A stretch of DNA of 64,000 bases from Chitinophaga pinensis DSM 2588 (GTDB lineage Bacteria > Bacteroidota > Bacteroidia > Chitinophagales > Chitinophagaceae): the NCBI RefSeq assembly GCF_000024005.1, contig NC_013132.1:5078001-5142000 (forward strand). The letters are read 5' to 3'. A program made the position numbers and the translations under genes. The notes under the pieces were generated by a model. The model saw nothing but the letters and a program-made list of their open reading frames with translations, was not told the DNA's origin and did not search any database. Below are positions 36,450 through 49,100 of this stretch, one piece after another (the first letter of the stretch is position 1; the number at the start of each line of letters is the position of its first letter).

Positions 36450-37259
36450 TTAAGAGGATGCCTGTTGCTGGAAATGTGGGCGGAAAGCCTTCGCAAAAAT
36501 ACGGGTGATCATTTTATTAGGAAAAAAGTAAGCGATCCTCATGAGCAGCAGATTCTTACTTCCGGAGATAGTGATCCGCTTTCCTTTTTGTAATCCCTTC
36601 AGGGCGGCCGTTACCACTTGCTCAGGAGTTTGTAATTGAGTATTGCCCAGAATGGTTTGCCGGTCATCTTTCTTCATCTGCGCATTGTCAAAAAAACTGG
36701 TTTCTGTAGCGCCAGGACATAACAACATGACCTGTATATTGAAAGGGCTGTTTTCTTCTGCAACAGCTTCTGTAAAAGAGCGTACGAATGCTTTAGAGGC
36801 AGCATAGGTAGCCATAAAAGGCGATGGTTGGAAACATGCCATAGAAGCCACGTTTATAACAGTACCCTGTTTGCGTATCCGCATCGGGATAAGGTAATGA
36901 TGGGTCAGTGCCACCAGGGTCTGCATATTCAACTGCATCATGCGCAACTCGCCGGCAAGTGGTAAATAAGTGAAATCACCTGCACTGCCGATACCCGCGT
37001 TATTTATCAGCAGATCGACATCCAGTCCCTTATCAGCTACCTCGGCGACCAGCTGCTGATCTGCATCTGCAATCGATAGATCCAGGGACTGATAATATAC
37101 CTTAACCTTGTGCTGAGCCATTAATTGTTGGCTTAAAGCCTGTAATTTCTCTCCGTTACGGGCAACTAACATAAGGTGGTGTCCTGCGGCGGCTAACCGT
37201 CTGGCAAAGGCCTCTCCTATACCTGTGGATGCCCCTGTTATCAAAGCTACTTTCGTCAT
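36450..37259 (-). CDS. Short-chain dehydrogenase (DltE/YqjQ-like SDR)
   Basis: 269 residues: TGASTGIGEAFARRLA cofactor site, LINNAGIGSAGDF, catalytic Ser in INVASMACF and YAASKAFV. The longer C-terminus with KGKRITISGSKNLLLMRIAYFFP is common in the SDR branch that includes YqjQ-like reductases. NADP preference and substrate are not evident. It lies 33 bp upstream of an AraC regulator in the same direction. Confidence 0.9.
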   Translation of the reverse strand: MTKVALITGASTGIGEAFARRLAAAGHHLMLVARNGEKLQALSQQLMAQHKVKVYYQSLDLSIADADQQLVAEVADKGLDVDLLINNAGIGSAGDFTYLPLAGELRMMQLNMQTLVALTHHYLIPMRIRKQGTVINVASMACFQPSPFMATYAASKAFVRSFTEAVAEENSPFNIQVMLLCPGATETSFFDNAQMKKDDRQTILGNTQLQTPEQVVTAALKGLQKGKRITISGSKNLLLMRIAYFFPNKMITRIFAKAFRPHFQQQASS

Positions 37260-37337
37260 GTATTGTTCTTTGATACAAAGGAACTACAGACCAGGAAACC
37301 AAATGTATCCATATAGCCGGTTATTGTATCCGAAAAA

Positions 37338-37383
37338 GAAAACGGGTAATAGTTGCGCTATCTGGCAGCTACTACCCGTTTTC
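37338..37383 (-). terminator. Terminator after the sugar phosphate isomerase gene
   Basis: GAAAACGGGTA (37338-37348) pairs perfectly over 11 bp with TACCCGTTTTC (37373-37383). Read on the minus strand the hairpin is followed by a T-rich run (TTTTCTTTTTC). It lies just after the stop at 37403. Confidence 0.75.
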
Positions 37384-37402
37384 AGTTATATATCCTCCGG
37401 AC

Positions 37403-38377
37403 TTATCGTCTCAGCAAATTGCTCTTTACATACCCATAGCTCTTTTTGATACTATCAAATGGATCAATAGAGATCTGGTCCTGCTCGACAAAGGCGTATT
37501 TAACACCGGCAAGGCTTGCATTGTCAAAGATCTCCTTAAACTTCACAGCCCCGGTACCTACTTCCGCAAATTTCACTTTGGGCAGTATCTCCATGGACGT
37601 TTTCTTATCATTGTCGCCACCCGCAATCTTTTCCTGGGCTGCCTTATCAATATCTTTCACATGCCACATCGCAAAACGGCCAGGATGTTCCTTAAACAGT
37701 CTTACTGGGTCCATGCCTGCCTTGATAGCCCAGAATAAATCCAGTTCAAATGCTACTAAAGAAGGATCAGTACCTTTCAGCATGATTTCATAACCGGTGG
37801 TATTCACGTCAGGTTGGTTTCTGAATTCCCAGAAATGGTTATGATAGCCCACCTTCAGGTCAGATTTTCCTGCCAGTTCTCCTGCTTTATTCAGTTGTTC
37901 AGCGATGAATTTATAGTCGTCCGCAGTCAGTTTGTCCCACAACGCTATCGGAGGTACAGGTACAACCAGGTATTGTTGTCCCAGTTCCTTTGCAATATCA
38001 ATCTGGACTTTCAGTGCTTCATCGTTCCCATTGCCACGGGTCAGGTAGTCATTCAGCTGATAATGACCGCTGTGGGTGAGCAGCTTATGTTCTTTCAGTA
38101 AGGCTTTCAGTCCTTTGGGATCCAGGCCCCAGAACTGCTCTTTCTGGTCAGGCGCCTTGTAACCGTAGAAGGTTTCCACGTGGTTGTAGCCTATTTCCGC
38201 TACTTTGGCGATGGTACCTTTAACATCCTTCGCGAGCTGGTCGCGCAGGGTGTACAATTGAATTCCTATCCTGTTCACTGTATTTTCTCTGCCTCGACTG
38301 AAAATACCTGAGGGATTGATCATCAATCCGGCTGCTATTAAGCCAGCCTGCTGCATAAAAATTCTTCTTGAGCTCAT
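37403..38377 (-). CDS. Sugar phosphate isomerase/epimerase (TIM barrel, AP endonuclease 2 superfamily)
   Basis: 324 residues with a Tat/Sec-like signal (MSSRRIFMQQAGLIAAGLM). The PF01261 fold is visible in IGIQLYTLRDQL, KVAEIGYNHVETF, LLTHSGHY, YHNHFWEF (metal-binding His), ALELDLFWA-like VAFELDLFWAIKAG, MWHVKDID and the C-terminal FVEQD (metal-binding Glu). Secreted relatives in Bacteroidota occur in sugar-degradation and 3-ketoglycoside pathways. No carbohydrate operon is adjacent; substrate unknown. Confidence 0.9.
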   Translation of the reverse strand: MSSRRIFMQQAGLIAAGLMINPSGIFSRGRENTVNRIGIQLYTLRDQLAKDVKGTIAKVAEIGYNHVETFYGYKAPDQKEQFWGLDPKGLKALLKEHKLLTHSGHYQLNDYLTRGNGNDEALKVQIDIAKELGQQYLVVPVPPIALWDKLTADDYKFIAEQLNKAGELAGKSDLKVGYHNHFWEFRNQPDVNTTGYEIMLKGTDPSLVAFELDLFWAIKAGMDPVRLFKEHPGRFAMWHVKDIDKAAQEKIAGGDNDKKTSMEILPKVKFAEVGTGAVKFKEIFDNASLAGVKYAFVEQDQISIDPFDSIKKSYGYVKSNLLRR

Positions 38378-38464
38378 ATTTTAGTTTTTTTAACGTGGCA
38401 TGGTGCAGATCTGAAAATACAAAAAAACGGTGATGACAAGAAAAGTATAAGGAGGAACGGGTCC

Positions 38465-38513
38465 AAAACAGGAAAGGGAATACCCCCACGGTACTCCCTT
38501 TCCTGTTTTTTTG
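38465..38513. terminator. Strong hairpin between small membrane gene and isomerase
   Basis: A 15-bp perfect stem (38465-38479 with 38495-38509) followed by a T-run on the + strand and four T residues on the minus strand. It ends the leftward small membrane protein gene before the isomerase promoter. Confidence 0.75.
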
Positions 38514-38527
38514 ACTGTAAAAATTGC

Positions 38528-38839
38528 TTACAGAAAGATTTTTGCAAACAGCAATCCAACAGCAATAACAATAGGACCTGCAAATGCCAGCCAGCCCATT
38601 TTGGGTCTTGGTATAGCATTTAAAGCAGGTAATAATTCGTTACTTACTTCGTACAACTTGTTGTCGGTTTTGCGTACACACCACATGGAGCCTATCGGAA
38701 ACATTGGTATCCAGTACAGATGCGCATACTGTTGTCTGTATTCAAACTGCACAACGCCCGGTACTGACTCTTGAATGCCAATTTCCGCCAATTGCACAGC
38801 TTTTACTTTGAAACTGTTGCGTCCATAAAAGAAGATCAT
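38528..38839 (-). CDS. Small membrane protein, 103 aa
   Basis: About 103 residues from the ATG at 38839 (MIFFYGRNSFKVKAV); the open frame to 38914 adds 25 residues of Pro/Lys-rich sequence that looks non-native. The middle has basic and aromatic residues and one hydrophobic segment near the C-terminus (MGWLAFAGPIVIAVGLLFAKIFL, about 81-103). Similar short MIFFYG proteins occur widely in Bacteroidota, function unknown. Preceded by a terminator-like hairpin and PorV on the same strand. Confidence 0.6.
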   Translation of the reverse strand: MIFFYGRNSFKVKAVQLAEIGIQESVPGVVQFEYRQQYAHLYWIPMFPIGSMWCVRKTDNKLYEVSNELLPALNAIPRPKMGWLAFAGPIVIAVGLLFAKIFL

Positions 38840-38914
38840 AGAGGTTTTGGGTTTAGGTTTAGGAGATATGCTATTTAGGACCGGCAATATATGAACATTT
38901 TTAATAATAAGCAA

Positions 38915-38940
38915 GAAGGTCCACGGGGCGGCGGACCTTC
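38915..38940 (-). terminator. Terminator-like hairpin after porV
   Basis: GAAGGTCC (38915-38922) pairs with GGACCTTC (38933-38940). It lies 39 bp beyond the PorV stop; minus-strand sequence after the hairpin is moderately T-rich. Confidence 0.6.
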
Positions 38941-38978
38941 AGATAGGTGTAGGTATATACAGGATTGAGGATGCGAAA

Positions 38979-40109
38979 TTATTCCCAGGGGAGGTCGACT
39001 GTCGCACCGAAACGTATTGTGTTGGACAGCGGACTACGGTTGAACCCATTCCCTGAGGGTACGATATAGGCAACATTGATCATTGCCGAGCCGTATTTAT
39101 ACCCCAGTCCGGTAGTAACGTATTTACGGTCGCCATGGGTTTTATCTTCCCAGAAGTAACCTGCTCTTACAAAGAACTGGTCAGTAAAGCTGTACTCACC
39201 GCCCAGTGACACCTGAAAGGATTTGAATCCTCCATTGGCGCTGCTGAAAGACTTGAACCAGCTTTTTACCACACTGTAGTCGTAGTAAGATTCAATACCA
39301 GCGGAATCATTCGGTACAACCGGCGTTAGTAACTTGTTGATTTCCAGCCCGAACGTTATTTTATGTCCTTCTTCCATCGGCAGTCTGTAGTTCGCGCCCA
39401 GACCAAAGTTGGAAGGCAGGTATTCCTTGGATGTACTATTGTTGCTGTAATTGACACGGGAACCTAGATTGGTAATAGTTGCTCCCATGGCCAGTCCTTT
39501 CCCCTCTTCGTCAACCATGTTATAAGTCATGGAGAGGTCCACTCCGAAAGCATTACCTGCTTTATAATTAACACCTGAGTTATTCGCATTACCACTTGCC
39601 AGTTTGGAATAGATGTATCGAGCGCCCAGGGCCAGGCTGAAATGCTCTCCCAGTTTACGGGCATAGCCGCCTTCCAGGGAAAACTCCCTCGGACTGGAGC
39701 TACCCAGTGCATTGCCAAGAGCATCCGCAAACTGAACCTTGCCCAGGTTGAAATAGCGTAAGGAACCGCTAATGGCCTGATCGTCATCCAGCTTGTGATA
39801 ACCACTCACCGTGGCGAGATAGATCTTGTTGCTGACCTCTCTCAGCCAGGGAACATAGGACACCGCCAGACTATTGGGAGCTTCGGCAAATGCGATCTTG
39901 GACAAATTATAAAACGGGGAATTGGCATCCGCCTGTGTAGCAATGCCCATATCTCCCATACCACCCGCGCGTGCATCCGGAGATACACGAAGAAACGGAG
40001 CGGCGGAAGTTGCCACATTCAGGGTTTTGTCCTGTGCCTGCAATATTGGAGGCAGGCCTGTCGCCATTAAAAAAGCTAATGCTGCAGAGCGGAAACGGAA
40101 ACGTATCAT
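38979..40109 (-). CDS. porV: PorV-family type IX secretion outer-membrane protein
   Basis: 376 residues, signal peptide about 1-25 (ending LQAQ). The PorV/LptO signature FLRVSPDARAGGMGDMGIAT, then SPFYNLSKIAFAE and VPWLREVSNKIYLA, is followed by a 14-strand barrel (FadL-like) ending in an aromatic-rich strand and ATVDLPWE. PorV is the shuttle that carries cargo from the type IX translocon to the PorU attachment machine. It is 51 bp downstream of the giant adhesin on the same strand; the adhesin has a type A C-terminal sorting domain, so a dedicated PorV for that cargo is likely, by inference. Confidence 0.88.
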   Translation of the reverse strand: MIRFRFRSAALAFLMATGLPPILQAQDKTLNVATSAAPFLRVSPDARAGGMGDMGIATQADANSPFYNLSKIAFAEAPNSLAVSYVPWLREVSNKIYLATVSGYHKLDDDQAISGSLRYFNLGKVQFADALGNALGSSSPREFSLEGGYARKLGEHFSLALGARYIYSKLASGNANNSGVNYKAGNAFGVDLSMTYNMVDEEGKGLAMGATITNLGSRVNYSNNSTSKEYLPSNFGLGANYRLPMEEGHKITFGLEINKLLTPVVPNDSAGIESYYDYSVVKSWFKSFSSANGGFKSFQVSLGGEYSFTDQFFVRAGYFWEDKTHGDRKYVTTGLGYKYGSAMINVAYIVPSGNGFNRSPLSNTIRFGATVDLPWE

Positions 40110-40122
40110 CTCAATTTTTTTG

Positions 40123-40153
40123 TATAGCCCCGGCAGATCTTACCGGGGCTATA
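40123..40153. terminator. Hairpin between adhesin and porV
   Basis: TATAGCCCCGG (40123-40133) pairs perfectly over 11 bp with CCGGGGCTATA (40143-40153). No T-run follows it on the minus strand, so it may attenuate rather than fully stop adhesin-porV transcription. Confidence 0.55.
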
Positions 40154-40160
40154 AGTGTAT

Positions 40161-43100
40161 TTATCTTGCTATTACAATCGTAGTCGTGAAAGTCTTCTCT
40201 TTTAATCTGATCAGCAGTACGTAAGTACCGGAAGGTACACGCTGGGTATTAAGGGTCAGAATATTGGTTCTTAAAGCAGCGTTCTGCTGTAATACCACCT
40301 GTCCTGCCATGCTGGTCATGGTTACATTCGCGTTGCCGTCATCTACCCCACTGAAGCGCACATTCACGATATCCGTTGCCGGCTGTGGATATACCATTTC
40401 GACACCTGCACCGAATTTGACGCGGAGCGCGATTGTACTGGATACCCTGTTGCCATTACCTGCGAGGTCAGTTGCTCCGTTGGCAGGAACGTTCACCATC
40501 ATGATGCCTTCTGATTCCGGCAGGATGATCACCGCATATGTGCTTGGCGTCAGTTGCTTGAATTCAGTCACCTTACCTCCCATTACATTGATATCAGATG
40601 ATTCGAATCCGAGTACATCTTCTGTAAATGTGAACATGAATGTTACTGGTCCGGATAATGGTTCAGCGCTCAGTGTAACAATCGCAACGTCTGGTCTTGT
40701 AACATCGACGGTCAGGATTACTTCACGGCTATGACCACTTTCATTACCTAATTCGTCGGATGCTGTCACAGATACTTTATGCGGACCTTCGCTCAGCGGA
40801 GGGTTGTAGGTATAAGACCATTCTCCGTTTGCTTTCACGATAGCAGATCCGATTGCTTTACCATCTGTATAAATGATGATCAGTGTACCTGGTTCGCCTG
40901 TACCGGTGATTGTCGGCTCAGTGGTGTTCACCAGTCCTGGTACATTGATACCAGGTAAGATTGGTGGAGCCGGCACTTCCGGTGCAACCGCATCAATTGA
41001 AAACTTCAGCGGAGTACCTGGCAAGCTGGTATTACCGGCAGCATCAGTAGCAGTCGCCGTGATCGTATGCGCACCCTCAGATAAACCAGGGTTGAAAGTA
41101 TAGGTGTAATGACCATCGGCGTCAGCAACTGTAGTACTAACTGCAACACCATCGGCATAGATCGTTACGGTGCTGTTGGCTTCCGCTTCGCCGGTGATGG
41201 TTGGTCTGGTGGTACTTACCACACCCTGAACAGCCGGTGTGGCCAGTACAACTGTCGGAGCAGCCGGCGCCTGTGTATCAACAGTGATATTAAGCGTAGC
41301 TGATGGTACGCTGGTGTTACCTGCAGCATCAGTTGCGGTAGCTGTTACGTTATGGCCACCATCTATCATTGCAGGACTGATGGTGTAGCTGTAGTTACCG
41401 TTGTTGTCAGCAGTTACCGTACCAGCTGTCTTACCGTCAACATATACAGTTACGGTGCTGTTAGGTTCTGCTTTACCGGTTACGGTTGGTGTATTGTCAT
41501 TGGTAAGCGTCTTGTCGGTTGTTACCGTTGGCGCAGCCGGCGCCTGTGTATCAATTACGAAGGACAGTGCCGGGCTTTGACCGCTGGTGTTACCTACTGC
41601 ATCTGTAGCAGTTACGGTTACATCATGTTTGCCATCTGCCAGTGCTGGTTCGATAGTGTAGGTATAATGACCGTCGGCATCTGCTTTTGTAGTGCCGATT
41701 GGTTTACCATCAACATATACGGTTACCGTGCTGTTAGGTTCCGCATCGCCTCTGATAGATGGCGTGGCATCATTGGTGATGCCATTCTTGCCATCAATCA
41801 GTTGAGGCGCAGCTGGCGTTGGAGGCGCAGTTGCATCAATGGTGATATTCAAGGCCGGGCTTTGTGCACTGGTATTACCTGCGGCATCGGTTGCCGTCAC
41901 GGTAATAGCATAGCTGGCGTCGGCCAGTGCTGGATTAAATGTATAAGTATAGTTGCCTGCGGCATCTGCTGTAGTTGTACCCACCGCATTACCGTTCAGA
42001 TAGATCGTTACGGTGCTGTTAGCCTCCGCAGTACCCTTAATACCTGGAGTGGCATCGTCAATCAGTCCACCAGGTTTTCCATCGGCCAGTACCGGTGCAG
42101 GAGGTGTCGCTGGTGCATGTGTATCGATGTTGATTGGCAGCTGATTGCTCTTTCCACTTGTATTACCCGCTGCGTCAGTGGCGGTAGTGGTAATAGTATG
42201 TGTACCGTCGGATAATGCAGGATTGAAGGTATAAGTATAGTCGCCATTTGCATCAGCAGGAACTGTACCTACAACGGTGTTGCCATCATAGATTGTCACC
42301 GTGCTGTTGGGCTCTGCTTTACCAGTAATTACCGGTGTATTGTCATTCGTCGGATTCTTATCAGTTTTTACGGTCGGAGCCGCCGGCGCCTGTGTATCAA
42401 TAATCAGGTTCAGGATTGCGCTGGAGGCACCGGTGTTGCCAGTGGCGTCTGTCGCCCTTGCAGTTACAGCATGTGTTCCGTCTAAAAGCGCTGTACCGAA
42501 AGTATAAGTATAGTTGCCGCTTGCATCTGCGCTGGCTGTTCCTACAGCACTACCACCCACATAAATCGTCACGGTGCTGTTAGCTTCCGCTTTACCGGTT
42601 ACAGTTGGTGTATTGTCATTGGTAGGATTCTTTGCAGTCGTAATGGTTGGAGCAGCTGGCGCCTGCGTATCGATATTGATATTCAACGGAGCACTCATTG
42701 TGCTGGTATTCCCTGCTGCATCTGTTGCTGTAGCTGTAATGGCATGGTTACCATCTGACAGGGATGCACCGAAGGTATAAGTGAACTTACCGCTGGCATC
42801 AGCTGTGGTTGTACCGGCAACTGTACCATCTGCATAAATGGTGACGGTACTATTCGCTTCTGCCGTACCAATCACGGTTGGCGTGTTGTCATTAGCCGGC
42901 GTTGTTCTGGCAGTTACTACCGGAGCAGCTGGAGCCTGTGTGTCAACTACTAAGTTCAGGACATTGCTTTTCGCGCTCGTGTTACCACTTGCATCGGTGG
43001 ATGTTGCAGAGATGGCGTGTGTGCCATCTACCTGTACTGGTAAGGTGAAGGTGTAATTACCACTAGCGTCAGCGGTAGTTGTACCTACTGAAGAACCGCC

Positions 43101-46100
43101 AATATAGATCGTTACGGTGCTGTTAGCTTCTGCCGTACCGCTTACATCCGGCGTGTTATCATTTGTCGGATTCTTCGCCGTAGTGATGGTCGGCACAGAA
43201 GGTGCCTGAGTGTCGATTTTCAGATTCAGTGTAGCACTTGGTGCACTGATGTTACCTGATGCATCAGTTGCGGTAGCAGTTACCGCGTATGTACCATCTG
43301 CCTGTGCTGGCAGCGTAAAGGTATAATTACCACTAGCATCAGCGGTAGTTGTTCCTACGGATGAACCACCAATATAGATCGTTACCGTGCTGTTAGATTC
43401 TGCTGTACCGCTTATATCCGGTGTATTATCATTTGTCGGATTCTTCGCCGTAGTGATGGTCGGCACAGTTGGTGCCTGAGTATCTATTTTCAGATTCAGG
43501 GTAGCACTTGGCGCACTGATATTTCCTGCTGCATCAGTTGCGGTAGCAGTTACTGCGTATGTACCATCTGCCTGTGCTGGCAGTGTAAAGGTGTAATTAC
43601 CACTGGCATCAGCGGTAGTTGTTCCTACTGAAGAACCACCAACATAGATCGTTACGGTGCTGTTGGCTTCTGCCGTACCGTTTACATCTGGCGTATTATC
43701 GTTTGTCGGATTCTTCGCCGTTGTGATAGTTGGTACAGAAGGTGCCTGAGTATCTATTTTCAGAGTCAGTGTAGCACTTGGTGCACTGGTGTTACCTGAT
43801 GCATCAGTCGACGTAGCAGTTACCGCATATGTACCATCTGCCTGTGCTGGCAGCGTAAAGGTATAATTACCACTGGCATCAGCGGTAGTTGTGCCTACGG
43901 ATGAACCACCAATATAGATCGTTACGGTGCTGTTGGCTTCTGCCGTACCGCTTACATCCGGTGTATTATCGTTTGTCGGATTCTTTGCCGTTGTGATAGT
44001 TGGTACAGAAGGTGCCTGAGTATCTATTTTCAGATTCAGGGTAGCACTTGGTAAGCTGGTGTTACCTGATGCATCAGTCGATGTAGCAGTTACCGCATAT
44101 GTACCATCTGCCTGTGCTGGCAGCGTAAAGGTGTAATTACCACTAGCGTCAGCGGTAGTTGTTCCTACTGATGAACCACCAATATAGATAGTTACGGTGC
44201 TGTTGGCTTCTGCTGTACCGTTTACATCCGGCGTGTTATCATTTGTTGGATTCTTCGCCGTAGTGATAGTTGGTACAGAAGGTGCCTGAGTATCTATTTT
44301 CAGATTCAGCGTAGCACTTGAGGCGCTGGTATTACCTGAAGCATCTGTAGATGTAGCAGTTACCGCATATGTACCATCTGCCTGTGCTGGCAGCGTAAAG
44401 GTGTAATTACCACTGGCATCAGCGGTAGTTGTTCCTACGGATGAACCACCAATATAGATCGTTACCGTGCTGTTGGCTTCTGCCGTACCGCTTACATCCG
44501 GTGTATTATCGTTTGTCGGATTCTTTGCCGTAGTGATAGTTGGTACAGAAGGTGCCTGAGTGTCGATTTTCAGATTCAGTGTAGCACTTGGTATGCTGGT
44601 ATTTGCTGCAGCATCTGTAGATGTTGCGGTTACCGCATATGTACCATCTGCCTGTGCTGGCAGTGTAAAGGTGTAATTACCACTAGCATCAGCAGTAGTT
44701 GTGCCTACTGAAGAACCACCAATATAGATCGTTACCATGCTGTTAGCTTCTGCCGTACCGCTTACATCCGGTGTATTATCGTTTGTCGGATTCTTTGCCG
44801 TTGTGATAGTTGGTACAGAAGGTGCCTGTGTATCTATTTTCAGATTCAGTGTAGCACTTGATGCACTGGTATTACCTGATGCATCAGTCGATGTAGCAGT
44901 TACCGCATATGTACCATCTGCCTGTGCTGGCAGCGTAAAGGTGTAATTACCACTAGCATCAGCAGTAGTTGTGCCTACTGAAGAACCACCAATATAGATC
45001 GTTACGGTGCTGTTAGCTTCTGCCGTACCGCTTACATCCGGTGTATTATCGTTTGTCGGATTCTTTGCCGTAGTGATAGTTGGTACAGAAGGTGCCTGTG
45101 TATCTATTTTCAGATTCAGCGTAGCACTTGGTACGCTGGTATTTGCTGCAGCATCTGTAGATGTTGCGGTTACCGCATATGTACCATCTGCCTGTGCTGG
45201 CAGCGAAAAGGTGTAATTACCACTAGCATCAGCAGTAGTTGTGCCTACTGAAGAACCACCAACATAGATCGTTACGGTGCTGTTAGCTTCTGCCGTACCG
45301 CTTACATCCGGTGTATTATCGTTTGTCGGATTCTTTGCCGTTGTGATAGTTGGTACAGAAGGTGCCTGTGTATCTATTTTCAGATTCAGCGTAGCACTTG
45401 GCGCACTGGTGTTACCTGCTGCATCAGTTGCTGTAGCAGTTACCGCATATGTACCATCTGCCTGTGCTGGCAGCGTAAAGGTGTAATTACCACTGGCATC
45501 AGCAGTAGTTGTACCTACGGAGGAACCACCAACATAGATCGTTACCGTGCTGTTGGCTTCTGCTGTACCGTTTACATCTGGCGTATTATCGTTTGTCGGA
45601 TTCTTCGCCGTAGTGATAGTTGGTACAGAAGGTGCCTGAGTGTCTATTTTCAGATTCAGTGTAGCACTTGAGGCGCTGGTATTACCTGATGCATCGGTTG
45701 CGGTAGCAGTTACTGCGTATGTACCATCTGCCTGTGCTGGCAGCGTAAAGGTATAATTACCACTGGCATCAGCGGTAGTTGTGCCTACGGATGAACCACC
45801 AATATAGATCGTTACGGTGCTGTTGGCTTCTGCCGTACCGCTTACATCCGGTGTATTATCGTTTGTCGGATTCTTTGCCGTTGTGATAGTTGGTACAGAA
45901 GGTGCCTGAGTATCTATTTTCAGATTCAGGGTAGCACTTGGTAAGCTGGTGTTACCTGATGCATCAGTCGATGTAGCAGTTACCGCATATGTACCATCTG
46001 CCTGTGCTGGCAGCGTAAAGGTGTAATTACCACTAGCGTCAGCGGTAGTTGTTCCTACTGAAGAACCACCAATATAGATAGTTACGGTGCTGTTGGCTTC

Positions 46101-49100
46101 TGCTGTACCGTTTACATCCGGCGTGTTATCATTTGTTGGATTCTTCGCCGTAGTGATAGTTGGTACAGAAGGTGCCTGAGTATCTATTTTCAGATTCAGG
46201 GTAGCACTTGGTGCACTGGTATTACCTGATGCATCAGTCGATGTAGCGGTTACCGCATATGTACCATCTGCCTGTGCTGGCAGCGTAAAGGTGTAATTAC
46301 CACTGGCATCAGCGGTAGTTGTGCCTACTGATGAACCGCCAACATAGATCGTTACCGTGCTGTTAGCTTCTGCCGTACCGCTTACATCCGGTGTATTATC
46401 ATTTGTTGGATTCTTCGCCGTAGTGATAGTTGGTACAGAAGGTGCCTGTGTATCTATTTTCAGATTCAGGGTAGCACTTGGTGCACTGGTGTTACCTGAT
46501 GCATCGGTTGCTGTAGCAGTTACCGCATATGTACCATCCGCCTGTGCTGGCAGCGTAAAGGTGTAATTACCACTAGCGTCAGCGGTAGTTGTTCCTACTG
46601 AAGAACCACCAATATAGATCGTTACGGTGCTGTTAGCTTCTGCCGTACCGCTTACATCCGGTGTATTATCGTTTGTCGGATTCTTCGCCGTAGTGATACT
46701 TGGGGCAGGCGGGGCCTGAGTGTCTACTGTAAAATTCATAGCCGGACTCATAGCGCTGGTATTACCTGCTGCATCTGTCGCGGTTACCGCTACCGTGTGT
46801 GGACCATCCACCTGAACCGGTAGTGTATAAGTATAATTACCACTGCCATCAGCCGTAGTAGTACCTACAGAAGATCCGTCTACATAAATAGTGACAGTGC
46901 TATTTGCCTCTGCTGTTCCTTTAATATCAGGTGTATTGTCATTCGTCAGCCCGCCTGCTCTTCCATCTGCATAGGTTGGTGCAGCTGGTCTTGCCGGCTC
47001 CTGTGTATCGATCATGATATTCAGGGCAGCACTTAATACACTGGTATTACCTGCAGCATCTGTCGCCGTTGCTGTGATAGCACGCAGACCGTCAGCCAGC
47101 GCACCCGTAAAGGTGAATGTAAATGCACCGGAAGCATTCGCCGTAGTCGTACCAGCGATAGCACCATCTGAGTAGATAGTGACAGTGCTGTTAGCTTCTG
47201 CAGTTCCGATAACAGTAGGTGTATTGTCATTTGCAGGTGTAGTCCTGGAACTAACAACCGGCGCAGGTGGCGCCTGTGTGTCAATTGTAATATTTAATAC
47301 GTTGCTGGGCGGGCTCACATTGCCTACTGCATCTTTTGCAGTTGCAGATACGGCATAAGTGCCATCGGCCAGTGTTGCAAATGTATAAGTAAAGTTGCCG
47401 GAAGCATTTACAGGTGCTGTACCAACAGCGGTAGCACCTCTGTAGATAGTGACCGTCGTGTTAGCTTCAGCGGTTCCGGTAATAACAGGTGTATTGATAT
47501 TGGTAACCAGTTTGCTGGTGGTAATCACCGGTGCAGCAGGTGCTGTTGCATCTACTGTAAGATTCAGCGTCGCACTTGTGTTGCTCACGTTACCTATGGC
47601 ATCTTTTGCAGTAGCAGTAAGTGCGTAAGTACCATCCGCCAGCGCCGGACTAAACGTATAAATATAATCACCGCTACCATTTGAGGTTACTGTTGTAACG
47701 GCGGTACCGTCTTTATAGATGGTTACGCTGGTATTAGGATCTGTTTTTCCTGTAACGGTCGGCGTGTTGTTGCTGGTAGGATTGACAGCCGTTGTCAGTG
47801 TTGGCACTGCCGGTGCCTGTGTATCTACCGTAAACGTTAATGCCGGACTTTTCGCGCTGGTATTACCAGCAGCATCAGTCGCAGTCACACGGATCGTATA
47901 GGAACCATCCGCCAGTGTCGGGAAAGTGAATATGTAATCACCACTGCTATTCGCATTAGCAGTTCCTACAATGGTAGTACCACTATATATAGTTACTATA
48001 CTGTTATTCTCTGCAGTACCCTTAATGTCAGGAGTATTGTCGTTGGTAACATTACCAACACCACCTACCAGGGTTGGTGCAGGAGGAGTTGCAGGAGCCG
48101 TAACGTCTACTGTCAGCGGGAACTGATCGCTCGGCATACTCGTATTACCAGCAACGTCTGTCGCTGTTACTGTAATATTATGGAGTGTCGCCGTCATGGT
48201 AGGCGCGGTCATTGTCCACTGACCAGCAGCATTTGTCGTCGCTGTACCGATCTGTGTTGCACCGTCATATACTTTTATCTGTGAACCTGGCTCCGCAGAT
48301 CCTGTCAGATCAGGCGTCACATCATTAGTAGCATTACCGCTACCAGATGTTGGCGCTAAAGTTGGTCTTCCTGGTTTAGCAGGCGCCGTCAGATCGACGG
48401 TCACTTTAAATACAGGACTCGCAGCACTGGTATTACCTCCTGTTGTCGCTGTTGCGGTAAAGGAATAAGTACCATCCGTCAGGGTCGTACCCGTATAGTC
48501 GAATGTCCAGTTGCCGGAAGAATTCACGGAGGCTGTACCTAATGAAGTAGATCCGAGATCAGCCCTGTATACATTTATGGTAGCAGATGCCTGACCTGTA
48601 CCGTTCAATTTCAGTGTAGCATCATTGGTGATGGTATCAGTTGCGCTGAGACCTGTATCATCAGTAATGGAAACAATATTTGGCGCAGGTGGTGCATTGG
48701 TCACTACCCTGCTGTAATCAATATTCAATACCGGATCGGATGCATATCCACCATATTCCACCACATAACCCAGGTTGTTTGAGTTGTTCAGGTCATTCCA
48801 TCTACCCTGATTGGTAGAATAGAGCTGCATGTAACGTTCATCTGTGTTCTGATAGTTATTAGGTTCCCCGCCATTCCATTTCATGTATGCACTGCCTACT
48901 GCTACCGGGTTATTCAGGCCGGTAGATATCGGGGTTCCTTTTTCAGGTCCTGTTACCCAGTAATAAGCGCCATAAGCGGATGCCTGGTCATTATAAGCAG
49001 TGCGTCCGAGAACAGTATTTACAATCTGATAGTCACAGGTACCGCCCACCCATCCATCGCTGGACAGCTTAGACGTGATAAAGTCATTTTCAATCTGTGC

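Noticed and set aside
44737..46566. Repeated 69-codon + strand ORFs opposite the adhesin array
   Set aside because: They recur at multiples of 270 bp because they are antisense readings of the same repeat unit. Their Val/Ala/Ser-rich translation is not protein-like.
42942..46721. Possible CRISPR array because of regular direct repeats
   Set aside because: Units are 270 bp, in frame, with no short repeat-spacer structure. They encode Ig-like domains.
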